64,000 bases of DNA from Thamnaconus septentrionalis (Eukaryota; Chordata; Actinopteri; Tetraodontiformes; Monacanthidae), in the NCBI GenBank assembly GCA_009823395.1, contig CM020516.1, positions 8,697,001 through 8,761,000 on the forward strand, in the 5' to 3' direction. A model generated the notes under the pieces. That model did not search any database. It was not told where the DNA came from and worked only from the letters and a program-made list of their open reading frames with translations. Numbering within the stretch: the stretch's first letter is position 1; every line of letters begins with the position of its first letter. Shown here in pieces: positions 1 through 12,224 of the stretch. The position numbers and the translations under genes were made by a program.

Positions 1-461
1 CATTCAAGTAAAGGAGGAAGTGAATCCTGATGCAGGAAGTAGGAGGGTGGGGGGTGGGGCGGGGAAAGAGAGAGGGAGAAGGCCGAGTTTGTAAATGTGT
101 CAGTTGGTGAGAATCCTGCAGATCCTGACTTGTCACTTTATCTACGGACGTGACCCAGCTGAGAAATGTCCACAGCGGGGTGGATTTCTCCCCGAAAGGC
201 CAACGGCTCCATCGAGGACAGAATCCATCACGTGAAATATTGCGAAGAGAGAAAGAATTGGGTGTGCTCACAAATAGTTTAGCCATGTCGGTGTTAGCTC
301 ACTTGCCCAAATGTTGGGAAAACTGAAAATTTGGGAAGCCACATTTTCTCATCGATAAACACTGGAATGTTGTTGACGTCCTTCTAATTCATCCAACGTA
401 CCAATTTGGCAAAGAATCCACAGAAAGCCTTCAAAGCAGAGGATGCAATGCGGCGATTATC

Positions 462-827
462 TACACTACTAGTCAAAAGTTTGGACATGCCTGTTTTTCT
501 TTATCTTTACTACTTTCTACACTGTAGATACATACTGAAGACACCAAATATATGACCAAGATATGTGGATTAATGTGGCAAAAGAAAAAGAAAATATTAA
601 ATACCTAAATATGTTGTGTTATATATATTTTTACATGAAAGGTGGCTATTCTAGATCATCTAAAATATAAAACTTGTTTGAGTTATTTCACACTTTTTTG
701 TTTAATACATATTCCATATTCATAGTTTTGATGCCTCGAGTGACAATCTACAATGTAAATAGTCATGAAAATGAAAGAAAAACTATTCAATCAGAAGTAT
801 GTGTCCAAACTTTTGACTGGTTGTGTA
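462..827. mobile_element. non-autonomous Tc1-like element (MITE)
   Basis: Inverted termini CACTACTAGTCAAAAGTTTG at 464 and, on the opposite strand, CACAACCAGTCAAAAGTTTG ending at 825, bounded by TA dinucleotides (462-463, 826-827), which is the target site of Tc1/mariner elements. The 362-bp interior resembles terminal non-coding sequence of known fish Tc1 elements (TTGAGTTATTTCACAC, GTAAATAGTCATGAAAAT) and has no transposase. It is therefore an internally deleted copy. Confidence 0.85.
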
Positions 828-2634
828 TGTCTATCACATTTGAGTGAACCAATGAGGGTTTGCCACTCACACATTAGCCATTAGCTTGCATTAGCACTTT
901 GTAAAACTGCCAGAGCCAGATTTGAGCGAAACGATCTTGTCCCCTGAGTGAAGAAACTGTCGCTGTTAGCATCCAAGCTAATCCCTTGAGCAGCAACAAT
1001 TGTTGTCTTTATTCATGGAGGAGGAGCTGATTGGTTATGGAGTTGTTTTTTTTTAATTCAGGAGGTTTTTGGATCTTGGCGCAATGAAAGGGGAATAGAT
1101 TTTGTCGTAGCAAATCAGGTGGTTTCGTGATCCTTGGTGTGGAGGCACAGCTGAGAGGTTGATGGGGGGTGGTTGAAGGGAGGGATGCTGTGTCGTGTGC
1201 CTCCCCTTCAGGGACTAAAGATCTGCTGAGCATAATGACCCCCAGACGGCCGGAGCCTCTTCAAGCCTCGGCTCGGCCTCCTCCTCCTCCATCCTCCATC
1301 CGCGGCTCGCGCTCACTTCAACTCCTCAAATAATACGGTGGCGGGGGGGGGCGGCGGCTTTTTTCTTTTCCTTGCTTTTTTTGTTCTCCCTCGCACCCAC
1401 TAGCCCCCAACCCCACCCACCCACCCACCACCACCGCACAAGCTAAGGCTCCATGACAAAAAGCCAATAGAGTTAGCTGCCAAGGCTCGGAGCTCTGAGA
1501 GGGATAACTGGCGCAGAAGGTTAAAGCAACAATGTGCTCAGCCCCATTGAGCCGCTCCTTCTGTGTAGAAGGTGGATGGTGTGTGTCTGCGGGTGTGTGT
1601 GGGTGCAGCTCACAGCCAGTGTGTGTATGGTGTCGAGGGTTGTTAAAATGTATATGCTCCAGCATATCCAAAAGGACACCTGTTCACTTGTGTACTCCCC
1701 TGGCTGGCCAAACAATGAGGGCCTCGTTTGATTTCAATCAAACCCCAGTTATGAGACCAAGAGTTTGTCAGAGGCTCAACAGTCCATTGTGCGGAAAGCA
1801 AGTCACACGTACGCAGGGGGGGGTGGGCTGGGGGGGGGTAGTAATTGCCTCGGTAGAAAACGCTAATTATCGGATTTTTCTTTTTGACAGGCGGCCTGAA
1901 AACTTCACCGTCCGAACGCTGCTGCAGACGGCTTCCTTTCTCACCGGGAAAAAAATTCTCAATCCGCGGCGAGGGCGACGGCGCCGCCGCAGCCGAAAAA
2001 GGTGCGACGCCGGCTCCCTGCGAAGCCGTAATGGTGCCTTGTTTGAAAATGACAGGTGTACGAATGGGAGCCCTCTCTTTTCCTAAGTACGCCAAAGCGT
2101 GGTCATTCACTCTGCTTTGTTTTTAGCGTAATAGGCCCATTTACAAAACGTCGGCAGGGAATTAATGTGGGACAAACGCGGCGGTAACTGAGCCAACTAA
2201 TTTTTGCTCATTCAACTTGAATTATTAATAGGTGAGAAATATACCATATGCTTGCCGGGAAACGGCATACATTCATTTTAAACAGAATTGCCGCTGTTTT
2301 GTGAAAAGTATAAGTAGCTTAACTGCTCTTTTCAAAGGGGGTGACTTATATGGAGGCCTTAATGATGTATAAATCAGCCTGTGTAATTACGCTTCCAGCT
2401 GCTGCCTTCGGCTCCTGTGGAACTATAGGCCCTCGGCACCAAGAGCCCAATCCCTTTTAATCAACCAGCACTAGTTTTCTCTCCTCAGATTACATTATTA
2501 TGAGTTATGGAGAAGGGAGGGGGGCAGAGTGGAGGCAGTGCGGCAGTGTGTAGCGATGAATGTGAGTGCATTTATAGGCAAATGTGAGTAAAATTGGGAT
2601 TTTTTTTTTTTTCTTTTTTTTTTTCATTGGGAAG
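828..2634. other. no gene seen; possible conserved non-coding block at 2150-2480
   Basis: Short low-complexity G and T runs and open frames without recognisable homology. The segment 2150-2480 has balanced composition with homeobox-type words (taattaatg-like, ATTATTAATA, GTAATTACG) and no repeats, a texture often seen in teleost conserved non-coding elements. Not demonstrable without alignment. Confidence 0.3.
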
Positions 2635-2890
<256 letters not shown>

Positions 2891-4559
2891 TTAAACAAAC
2901 ATTTCCTTTCTAAGGTAACCCGTAGTACTTTTCCCTTTTCCTTTACCGCTCTTGAAATTTGAATGGCAAATGGCTTCACGGTTATCCGCCCGATGTTGTG
3001 TCACTTAAGGCCAAACCTCCGTCACTCCTCGCGTTTCATTTCACGCGCGCACAGCGGCTTCAGCTCGCGGTTTCACAGCGACGGAGCGGCGCCGCGGCTT
3101 CACCGTGGAAAAGAGATGGGGCGCCACCTAGTGGACAGTCCCCGCCACGTCGCCAACCCGTTTGTTCGTTGCACAAAGAATGTGTTCTGTGTGCGTTTGT
3201 GTGTGCTGCAGCTTTTTAAACGCGATTGGATGTAGTGACACAGGTTTGCTCTGTTCAAATATTTATTTATTTTTTAAAAAGCTGCAAAACAAATAGGCAG
3301 CAGTGTAGACGTGTTTTCAAGAAAACCTCACAGAGAACATTGTGGGAGCTGCGGTAGATGTTGAGGAACACGTCTGGCCTTCTATCACAGAAACACCGCA
3401 GGCTGCATGTCAAATAATCCATTTGTTTGACTGGCATGAAAAAAAAAAAAAAAAAGATGCAAAGTGTTGTGGTTACAGTGACTTGGTTGTACAAATAAAG
3501 GGCGCACTGGAAAACTACAATGACTCACTGTAAACACACAACAGTGCGTTTTAATAAAGCCTTGCCTGCTGAGGAAAGTTTAGGGAAATTGCATTTAAAT
3601 TTGGACTGGCGACTCGTCAGTGTCCCTTTGTTGTTTGTCACTCTGGATCGGTTATCATTTACATGTGCTGCTCATTGGAACGCCGTAAAGATATTTTTGC
3701 ATGCAAATGAGTTCTGTGCAACTGTGCCACATATTTTTGCAGTCATTGTCAGAGTGATTGAAACCGATGCTTATTAGTGCCTGAGTAAACAGTGAGAACT
3801 GCACAGCCACCCTGCTCCACTGTGAAAGGGCAGCGCGTTCATTAGCAAATTCAGAAGAAAAGGCCACGTTTCCAAAAAGTGAATCCTCCTCATAGCTGCA
3901 CAAAACAAAGCCTGCTTAGAAGAAATGGGTGGTTTATTTATCTCTTGCTCGCATTTATAAAATAGTGAGGCCATCTCATTTGTAAACAGAATGTCGGCTC
4001 CAATGACAACAGCCAACAAATGGGTCCTAATAGGCGGCGGTCAGAGCCCGGTGCTAAGTGGACAGTGAGTGGCGCCGCGTTGGAGATCCGCTATTCAGAC
4101 GGCTTTTATCAGGTGGTCAGGGCCCGGCGTTGAAAAAAAGCCCACAGTGGAGTCACATTGTCTTTGGCGGGTAACGACACACACAAGCGCCGCTCTCGTG
4201 ACATCAACAGGGGCTCGTGTCTGCCATCGCCGCCGTGTGACCTTTCTGTTTTGTTTTTTTCTGTGTTGTTTCAGAGCGACAGAGAGGAAAACGAGCTGCA
4301 TGAAGGATGAAAGTCAATGATGATTTTTTAGTTTTTGTAGAATTTAAACCGATCTGATGGTCCGAGGTGCTGAGGCCCTCCCTGGCTTACTCATATGAGC
4401 CGAGAAAATATTTTATACATTTGCTAGAAACATTTTTGCACTCTGACATAAGGCATCATCTGAGAATAAAAACATATATATATTTTTTTTAAAATCTGGA
4501 ATTCCTCTGGTTTAAATGATATTGGCTACATTTTCTCCATCAGATGTATACGTCTACAC

Positions 4560-4765
4560 ACACAAACACACACACACAGGCCGATCATGAAATGCTAATT
4601 CGTGATTAGCATCATTATGCCGTAATTTCACAAAGCCTTCCCACAGCGCCGCAACAAAAGCTTCATTCAGTGCCAGAGCTGCTCTGCAGCGGGGAAGAAA
4701 TATGGCGCGCAGATGAACCCATTCACGTGGTGGAAGGATTCATTTGATAATTATAGTCCTTCGCG
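4560..4765. promoter_or_regulatory. candidate conserved non-coding element
   Basis: Unique, repeat-free sequence containing the inverted pair gctaattcgtgattagc, gataattatag and CACGTG. The composition and homeodomain-type cores suggest an enhancer-like element. Inference from texture only. Confidence 0.25.
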
Positions 4766-5274
4766 GTTTTAATGCCACTTAACAAGGAGCTCGCGTGGTG
4801 CGGTTCCTCCTAAAAAAAAAAAAAAATAAAAACAAGTGTTGGTTGGTTCTGTTTGGGTGTTTTTTTGTTGCGCACAATGCAACATCTGCCGGGCCTTGGC
4901 GCTGCAACCTGGTGGGGGCAGTGCACTCTCTTTGTGCACAACAATATCAGTCACATTTCATGAGACTAATTGATAGGCTGGTGGTCGGGTATGAATTCAT
5001 TTTGTGTCAGAAGTGCTCAAACAAATATAAACATTCTCCCACCTGTTCATCCCGTCATACCTTCAATGCCACATTCAGTACATTTTTTCTCCCCCGGATT
5101 TAAAAGAAAGAAAGAAAGAAAATACTTTATCGACTTGGTTTGGCACAGAATTAAGTTTCATTCGTCATCTGTCAGCAGCTGTAAACCAAACAGAGGCGCA
5201 TCGTCCCGACTGAGGCCGAGCGCCGCGTTTGACGACACTGTTTACCACGATCCCGGTCTTATCGCCTCATAGCC

Positions 5275-5560
5275 GTGTTGTTGTGGAGAGGTAATTAAAT
5301 TGCCAAAGTTTAATTGTTCAATCATCAGCAGTTAACAAAGAGGCGTCCGTGCCCTCCCCAATACTTTTAACGCACCATATTTATAATGGCGAACAATTAC
5401 AGCAAGGGCCCTTTAGCTGGCACAGCAATAGCTGCCGGCGCTAATGAAAAGCTATAATCACTCCACCCACAGCAGTTATTAGCCGCAAATTATGGGTCAG
5501 TTGAAGGGCCGGCTGTTACATGCATTAAGGAAGAGACGCGGCAGCTTGTGGGAAGCGTGG
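5275..5560. promoter_or_regulatory. candidate conserved non-coding element
   Basis: Repeat-free stretch dense in AT-rich cores (GTAATTAAATTG, TTTAATTG, GGCGCTAATGAAAAGC, CAAATTATGGG) separated by GC-rich words (GGGCCC, GCCGGC). This mosaic is typical of enhancers conserved across vertebrates. No open frame spans it. Confidence 0.35.
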
Positions 5561-6699
5561 AAAATGAAAGGGTGGCATATGTATATATCGTCTTGCATGA
5601 AAAATGGTGTTTTTATTTTTAAAGGCCCTATATTGTACACATTTTAAAATCTCTTTTTTTATTTATTTTTTTCACTCATTTAGATTTATATTATTAGTTT
5701 TTTTTTTTCATCTCTGGATAAACATGTTTTACGTCACTGTTGAAACCATGAAATAAAGAGAAAAAAAGAGGCTAGATCGCTCGGGATACGTAGCCCTCTG
5801 TTCAAAGCGTTCTGCAAAAAAGAGCAGGCCTGGTATTAGCTTCCTGCTGCCGAAACTGATGCTACATTGCAATAAAATAAGGCGGCCTCAGAGGTCGACC
5901 TTAAGAGTCGGCCCTTTGTGACGTCACAAAGAACCGGCTTTCCACAACTGTGTATTTTAGCCCGCAGTTTGTGGAAAAAAAGAGAGTAACTTCAAAAAAA
6001 TAATTAAAAAAACGAGGGAAGGAGTTTTCTTATTTCCGCCGAGTTCACGACAGGCTTCCGACATATCACAAAGGGAAAAATCTGTAGCATCAATTTGCAT
6101 AATACGGCCTCTTCAAATTTGCTTCGTGTTCAAATTAGATGGAAGAAGAAGACGTAGGAGAGGAAAGAAAGAAAAAAAAACCTCCGGGATCGCTGCATTT
6201 TTGTTGGCAGGCAAAAACTATGCTTTGCAAAGTCTGAGCGCAGCATTACTATGCAGAGTGAAGTGCGACGGCCTTCTTCGCCTCGCCATTCCCTCTGCCC
6301 CCCCAACCCCCACCCCGCCATCCCCACCACCCTCCCACCCGCTCATTCCTGCCGCTCGCTTCTCGTCCTTTCAGCTCTTTCAGTCCCCTGCGCGGTTGCT
6401 CGGCCCCCCGGCCCGGCGGAATGCTGCGTCCCCTTTGATCAAGTCTTCATTATCGGTGACGCCGCTCGCTCGCACCGTCCAAATCTGGCTTGCCGGTAGT
6501 AGTGCTGGTGGCTGGTGGCTGGTGGCTGGTGGCGGTGGCGGTGGGTGGGGGGAAGCGCGGCGTCCGTGCACATGAAGAGGCCCCTGAAAAGCCGCCCGGC
6601 ATCCCGCCTCCCGTTAATGAGAAGCATCCAGCCCATCCAGCGGCAGCGCCCGGGCAGCCTCCAGCGGCTGGAATGCTCGGCCCCCGTCGACTCGCGGCA

Positions 6700-7060
6700 T
6701 TGCTGAGGTGCTATTAGCGATTCATCAAGTGACTGACTGACCACCGAGCTGTATCAATTAGGGGATAGTTGATATGTCTGTTATTGTCCAAGTCTGCTCC
6801 AGATTGCGTTGCTTCTCATTCAATGGTTGCTATTTATGCGGCGCCGCCACATTTCTAGTTGGTGTGTGGCCTCGGCGAGGCGGCGGCGGTGGCGGCGCTC
6901 TAAAAGTAGCATATCAAAGAGTTCAAACCCCGACCAACAGGGAAAAAATTAAAAAGCTGATTAGTAGAGTTGGGTAAATTAATGCCTTCACACCGGGGAC
7001 GGTATTAAATTCAAATTAATGGACAATTAATCTGTGCTTAAATTTTCTTGTCTTTAACCC
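6700..7060. promoter_or_regulatory. candidate conserved non-coding element
   Basis: Two repeat-free AT-rich cores (6700-6840, 6940-7060) flank a (GGC)n-like patch at 6876-6898. Homeobox-type motifs include GTAAATTAATG, CAAATTAATGG and ACAATTAATC. Function unproven. Confidence 0.3.
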
Positions 7061-7782
7061 TCCATTAGCAAGCATGAAGAACGAAAACTGTTGCCACCTG
7101 GAGGTCAAATCAAGTACTGCCCAAGTCACGGTGGAGCTATTGCGCGTCATGGAATGGTAAATGCAGCCACCTTAAACACATCCTTTATGTGCCAATAAAG
7201 TTCGTCACTTCTTTCGCTTTGAGCGAGACGCTTGCTGCTGCTCGACGGCAACATAAGTGCCATGCGGCAGCTCGGGACCATCTGGAGAATCCGAGAATGA
7301 GCCGGATCAAGCAGTAAGCGGTTATTGACATCATTTTTACTCTACTTCGCACGTACGTCTCAAATTTGTTTAACAGTCGACATATTGAGGCCACGCCCAG
7401 CCAATAATATGAGTCTTTATTTACAAAGAATCTGCTGTTGTGTGACGCTGGCTAGGCAAATCTCAGGCAAATCTTCCTGGTTGCTTTTGACTAATTTGGC
7501 TCATAAACATTTTGACGAGTACGTCCTGCTTTGCATGCATATCTGATGATTTTGCGTGGAGGTTCAAACTGTGACGACCACCGGCGCTGTTGTTGTTTGT
7601 TTTTTTCCTCAGGCAAGCACTGAATGAAAGCACTGTGAGTGTGTCAGTTTAAACACACGCGCAGGTTCCTATTTTGCATTGGAAACTGCAGCAAGCGGAG
7701 GGCGCATTCGGTGCTTTTGTAGTCTGCATTGCTTCTCGTTGAGCATTTGACAGCGAAACTGCTGCTGCCCCCCCATCTCTCT

Positions 7783-7785
<3 letters not shown>

Positions 7786-7875
<90 letters not shown>
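7786..7875. repeat. (CA)n microsatellite, about 45 units
   Basis: An essentially uninterrupted CA dinucleotide run of about 90 bp. Perfect runs of this length are usually polymorphic. Confidence 0.98.
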
Positions 7876-8211
7876 CCATTTGACGTTGCCGTACTTGACC
7901 TGAAGGTGAGGACACAAGGTGCGGAATCATGCGTCGCTGCGTTGATATGCAAAAAGTAACCTGGTTTGAACTTGGCTCACTGTTGTGTGTCTGTTGTGGG
8001 TAATGCTAAGCCCTTTGATAAGCTGTCCATTGTGCAGCCATCGTAGCAGAACGTGCATACAATGCACAATGACTTTATGACTTTATTGCTCAATGATTCC
8101 AAAGGGAAGGAATGAATAACGTTGCAAGACGTGATGCCTCCTTTATGCAGAGTAGTAATGTGTGGAAGGGATTGTGAGAGGAGAGGGGATGAAGATTCAA
8201 ACACAGTTACG

Positions 8212-8875
8212 CAGTCACATTGGGAGATTAATCACTTTTAAATCGAAATCGGAATTTTTTTAGTCAAGACGTAAAAAAAAAAAAAAAAAAAAAGGAAAAT
8301 CGGATAAACCGATTTTCCTCTCGCATGCTTCCGGGATGTGCGCCGCTAGGCCACCGTAGTCCTCCTCTCCCCTTGAGAAGCTGCTACACCCACAACCCTC
8401 TGTCAGCATTTCCGCGTTTGCTAAATCGCGAGAAATTTGTTGCAAAAAAGGGCATTAAAAAAAGCAGGTCAGTCGTGTGGAACTGGTAGGACTTCGCTGT
8501 ATGTAAAGTACGCCTGAAGGCGGTATCTACTAAAGACTGCAACACAAATAACTTATTCCAACACGTCGCAAGGACGAAAGACCGGCTGAAACAGCACCAC
8601 CAGCTCCGAAGCAGGTAACGCTAGCGGCTTCTTTTTCACGTGGTTTCCCATATAGCAGGACAGACACAAAGCGGAAAAGGATTACAGATGCGGTGGCATT
8701 TCACATAGCAAAAGACATGGTCCCAATACAAACTGTAAAAAAGTCTGGCTTCCGACACTTGCTGTCTCTTGTAGTTTTCCCAAAAAACAAAAAATTCGAA
8801 ATCGAAAATCGCGTTATCGGAGAAGGAAAATCTGGATTTCATTTTTGTCCAAAATCTCCCAGCCCTACAGTCACA
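8212..8875 (+). mobile_element. decayed hAT transposon with BED zinc-finger remnant
   Basis: Flanked by the 8-bp direct repeat CAGTCACA (8212-8219 and 8868-8875), as hAT transposases make. The right terminus reads AATCTCCCAGCCCTA, and the left retains TGGGAGATT. The plus strand holds fragments of a hAT transposase: a BED-finger C-terminal half (CKVRLKAVSTKDCNTNNLFQ, then HVARTK) in which one zinc Cys is now Arg and a stop sits just upstream, then TDAVAFHIAKDMVPIQTVKK followed by SGFRHLL. Most of the transposase is missing, so the copy is inactive. Confidence 0.75.
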
Positions 8876-9176
8876 CCATCAAAAGCTGTACGGAGGGCTT
8901 CGGGCTGTCTGCGGTAGCCGGTGACAGACACACAGTCAAAAGCAGATGTCAGATGCATCCTCATCGACGAGACGCACGGTGGTGACGATGACGACGACGA
9001 TGACAAAGCCAATTATCCTGTTAATCTCAGAGGTCGCAGGCATTAAACCAAGTCGCTGTTACCCCAATAAATGACTAAACACAACACTTTCTCACCCGCC
9101 GAATTGTCCTCAAGCCATTAGCAATGCAGTGTAATGCCAGTGATTGAAGTTGCTGTCCACTTAGCAGCGACAAGGG

Positions 9177-9178
<2 letters not shown>

Positions 9179-9223
<45 letters not shown>

Positions 9224-9262
9224 CAGCAGGCTGGTGGTGGTGGTGGTGGTGGTGGTGGTGGG
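9179..9262. repeat. adjacent (GT)n and (TGG)n microsatellites
   Basis: (GT)n at 9179-9219, then 12 bp of unique sequence, then (TGG)n at 9232-9262. Confidence 0.97.
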
Positions 9263-9319
9263 GCAGCAGCGCCGGGGATTGATCGAGGTCTGTGTTGTTG
9301 CCAAACGGGGGGTGAGGGT

Positions 9320-9540
9320 GTATTGGCGCATAGACAACGAGGCCCGGCCAGCGCTGAAAGGCCCATTCTGCGTATCCCTGTTAGCTGTCTATTATCCGCG
9401 GTCTCCAGGGGCCTGCTAAATAGAGGGCATGTGTTAGGCAGACATTTATCATGTAATTACAGCACTAGGATCCGTTTCTGATGGTGTGTGATGATTACTA
9501 ATAATTACTGTGCATTTCACGCCTCCAAAGGGCCCAGATG
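9320..9540. promoter_or_regulatory. candidate conserved non-coding element
   Basis: Repeat-free sequence with TCATGTAATTACAGCAC and GATTACTAATAATTACTG, followed by a GC-rich GGGCCC edge. No open frame of note. Texture like other candidate enhancers in this window. Confidence 0.35.
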
Positions 9541-9764
9541 GGGTCCCAGGGCGTCAATACAAAGGCAGGAGCTGGGGGGAGGGGGAGGAGGCAGGGGGCG
9601 GGGAGCAGGAGTAAACAAGGGCCGAAGGAAGGCGGAGGGGGAGGGGGATGTGAAGGAGCAGGGAGACGGATGGAGAGAAGGAGGAAAGCGTCTCGCCTTA
9701 ACCATTTAAAAGTGCTCATTAGTTAAATGAATTGAACCATATGTGTCCAATTCCCAATTAACCT

Positions 9765-9806
9765 AAGGAAAGGAAAGGAAAGGAAAGAAGAGGAAAGGAA
9801 AGGAAA
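9765..9806. repeat. (AAGGA)n pentanucleotide repeat
   Basis: About eight units of AAGGA with one interruption (agaag). Confidence 0.95.
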
Positions 9807-10239
9807 TAGAAACCTGCAAACACATTTTTTTTCCTTTCAAAATATAATTTCCTGCTTTTTAAAGCTTACTATAACCATGTTTACTTTATTAGTACATGGA
9901 TTTAACAGGCGGAATATAAATTAAAAATGTCTCTCCAAGTTGTTTTACTTATAAAGGGCCAAATGCGTTTGCAGCGTCGAGTATTTAAAGAAATAAGTTT
10001 AAAAAAAAATGTTGAAATCATGATAGTGTTCAGGCTATGGCCATGTTGTCTTTTTTATAGATTCAGGAATCAAAAATGAATGAATGATTCATTCTTTTAT
10101 ATGAACAAAAATGCTTTTCGTTATTGAAAGTTGATGTTCTTTGAATGAAAACGCAGCAATTATTTACTTTTTGTAAGCTTCAGAAATTTTAGCCTGCAAC
10201 AAAATGAGCCTTTAAAACGTTGTGGAAAAAAGTGATGGG

Positions 10240-10307
<68 letters not shown>
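10240..10307. repeat. (GA)n microsatellite
   Basis: About 68 bp of GA dinucleotides with one C interruption near the left edge. The 188-residue minus-strand open frame across it is mostly a Ser-Leu run caused by the repeat. Confidence 0.98.
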
Positions 10308-10312
<5 letters not shown>

Positions 10313-12143
10313 CAGAAACTACACAGCAACGCAGAGACTGACGCTTCAGTGAAAACAGGCAAACGGCCCCTGATGATGACAGCCGCCGTGTTACTGCAAC
10401 GCGGTGCCAAACGCTTGATGCCATTTCGAGACACTCGGATGAATAAAAGCGGTCAAGCTGCCGCTGATGGTGCGCCGCAGACAGCCCAAGCCATGCGGGC
10501 GTGTGCACGACGGTAACGTTGCCTCGTCCGGCTGAGACCTGCAGCGGCTGCAGAGTGAGGAGCGTCGGCGCTTGGCTCTTCCTGTGCCACCTCCAGCGTC
10601 TGTTCCAGCCGTCCACAGCCTCAAACGCCATCGCCACTGAGCTGATAACATCACAATGCCAACTCTTAATGAGCAGCATGGTAAATGGTTCGCTGTCGTT
10701 AGCACCGTTAGCCGCATGACAGGCGCAAAATACTTCCAGAGCGACCTGGACGCGGTACGACTTGTATGCTGGGCTCATTAACGGTGCATTTCACAGCTTC
10801 CAGCCAGCGTTGACGATGAGGGCGGACGACGGCGATGAATTCCAAATCCAAGGTTGCCGAGATTCCTCCGGTGTTCCCCCGACTTGAAACTCAGTTGCAG
10901 CGTTGCTGACGAACTTGAGACGCTGCGATGACACCCGCCGCGTAACCCTGTACAACACTCACATCTACCTGCACTTTGGAGTGTTTCACTCTTTTTGCTC
11001 TTTCTTAGAACTCCGCATTAAAGGCCGCAAGGTCCTGGCGGGAGACAAGGTGAGCTCCAATAAAACCGGCTGAAGGGGTGGGAGAAAAAAAACCCCCGCC
11101 ATGTGAATCAATACGTGAGCGGGGAGGGAGAGGGGTCAGTCTGGGGAGACGAGGACGGTCCTGTTTAATAGAAACAAATTGCTCTCCACTTCCCGGTGAC
11201 ACAGATAGCAGACCATTTGTACTTGCTGGCCTTTTGTTGGGGACAACAGAAAGGAAATGTACTCATCCTGGCCGGGGGGGGATAAAGTTCAGGGGCTTTT
11301 TGTTGCGCGGCAGTTACCTTAGCCTTAGCGTGCCCCCCCGCCTCCCCGCCCCCCCCGGACAAGCACAACGGTTAAGTAGTTCAGGTGCCTGCTACATTCT
11401 GTTAGATTAAAGGTCCCCGCTTCATGGTTTGAGCTGAATTGCCTCAGCTGCAGTTGAAGGTGGTGGGGGGGTGGGGCGGGTGAGGAGGGCGCCGCCAAGT
11501 TGTAGGACCACGGGTGGGGTGGTGCGGTGGGGGGTTTGGAGGGGGGGCACGGCGGCCTTGAAAAGGCTTCTTGTGCGTGCTCACAGAGGCGAAACACTTT
11601 GGAGCAGCCGCCCCGGCCTCCCTCTACACCCACAACTTGAAAGAAAGTCTGTCGAGGTGGGTCGGTAAGTGGGCTAAGGAGGGTGGGTGAGGTGCACGAG
11701 GTGGCGGGGGGGCTTTGCTCAAGTCTGTATCTTCGCCCAGGTCTCGGCCAGGTTAGTGAAAAAGCCGGCCGTTTGTTCGCGACAAGGAGCAGGGCAGGTG
11801 GGCAGTGGATAGGATCTCAAAGGGCTTCGCTCCCTTTTTTTTTGTGTGTGTGTCTGTGTGAAAAGCCGGGAAACGCATACGGTCGCCTCTACGGAACATG
11901 GACCTAAAGAAAATGGACACAAAACACACAGGATGTTGTGGGTGGAGGGGTGGGGGAGGTACGTGTAACTGTGCGCCGGTGTGCACCTGTGCAGGCCATT
12001 CACTTGCACAGAGGGGCCAGTGGCTGCGCGGTGCGGCAGAGCAGCGGGTTGAACCCAGGAGGACACTGAACAAAAGGTGATTGACATCTGACACACAGCG
12101 GGTTTAACTTACGTTTCGCTTATTGGGCCGGACGGCCGGCTGG

Positions 12144-12144
<1 letters not shown>
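10308..12144. other. no gene seen
   Basis: GC-rich patches and open frames up to about 125 codons, none resembling a known protein. G-rich and pyrimidine-rich tracts at 11265-11350 and 11460-11545. No mobile element recognised. Confidence 0.6.

Positions 12145-12224
<80 letters not shown>
12145..12224. repeat. (TG)n microsatellite
   Basis: About 38 uninterrupted TG units, followed by CGTGCACG. Confidence 0.98.

Noticed and set aside
1532..2126. Open frames on both strands in a CpG-containing patch with an acceptor-like TTTTTCTTTTTGACAG
   Set aside because: No protein similarity. A non-coding exon is possible but nothing else supports it.
6905..6945. tRNA T-arm-like GAGTTCAAACCCCGACC
   Set aside because: No paired T stem, and no A box or acceptor stem at the right distance.
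9178..9262. CRISPR-like or coding repeat
   Set aside because: Plain dinucleotide and trinucleotide microsatellites in a vertebrate genome.
10212..10778. 188-codon minus-strand frame
   Set aside because: Includes a long Ser-Leu run from the (GA)n repeat; the rest has no homology.
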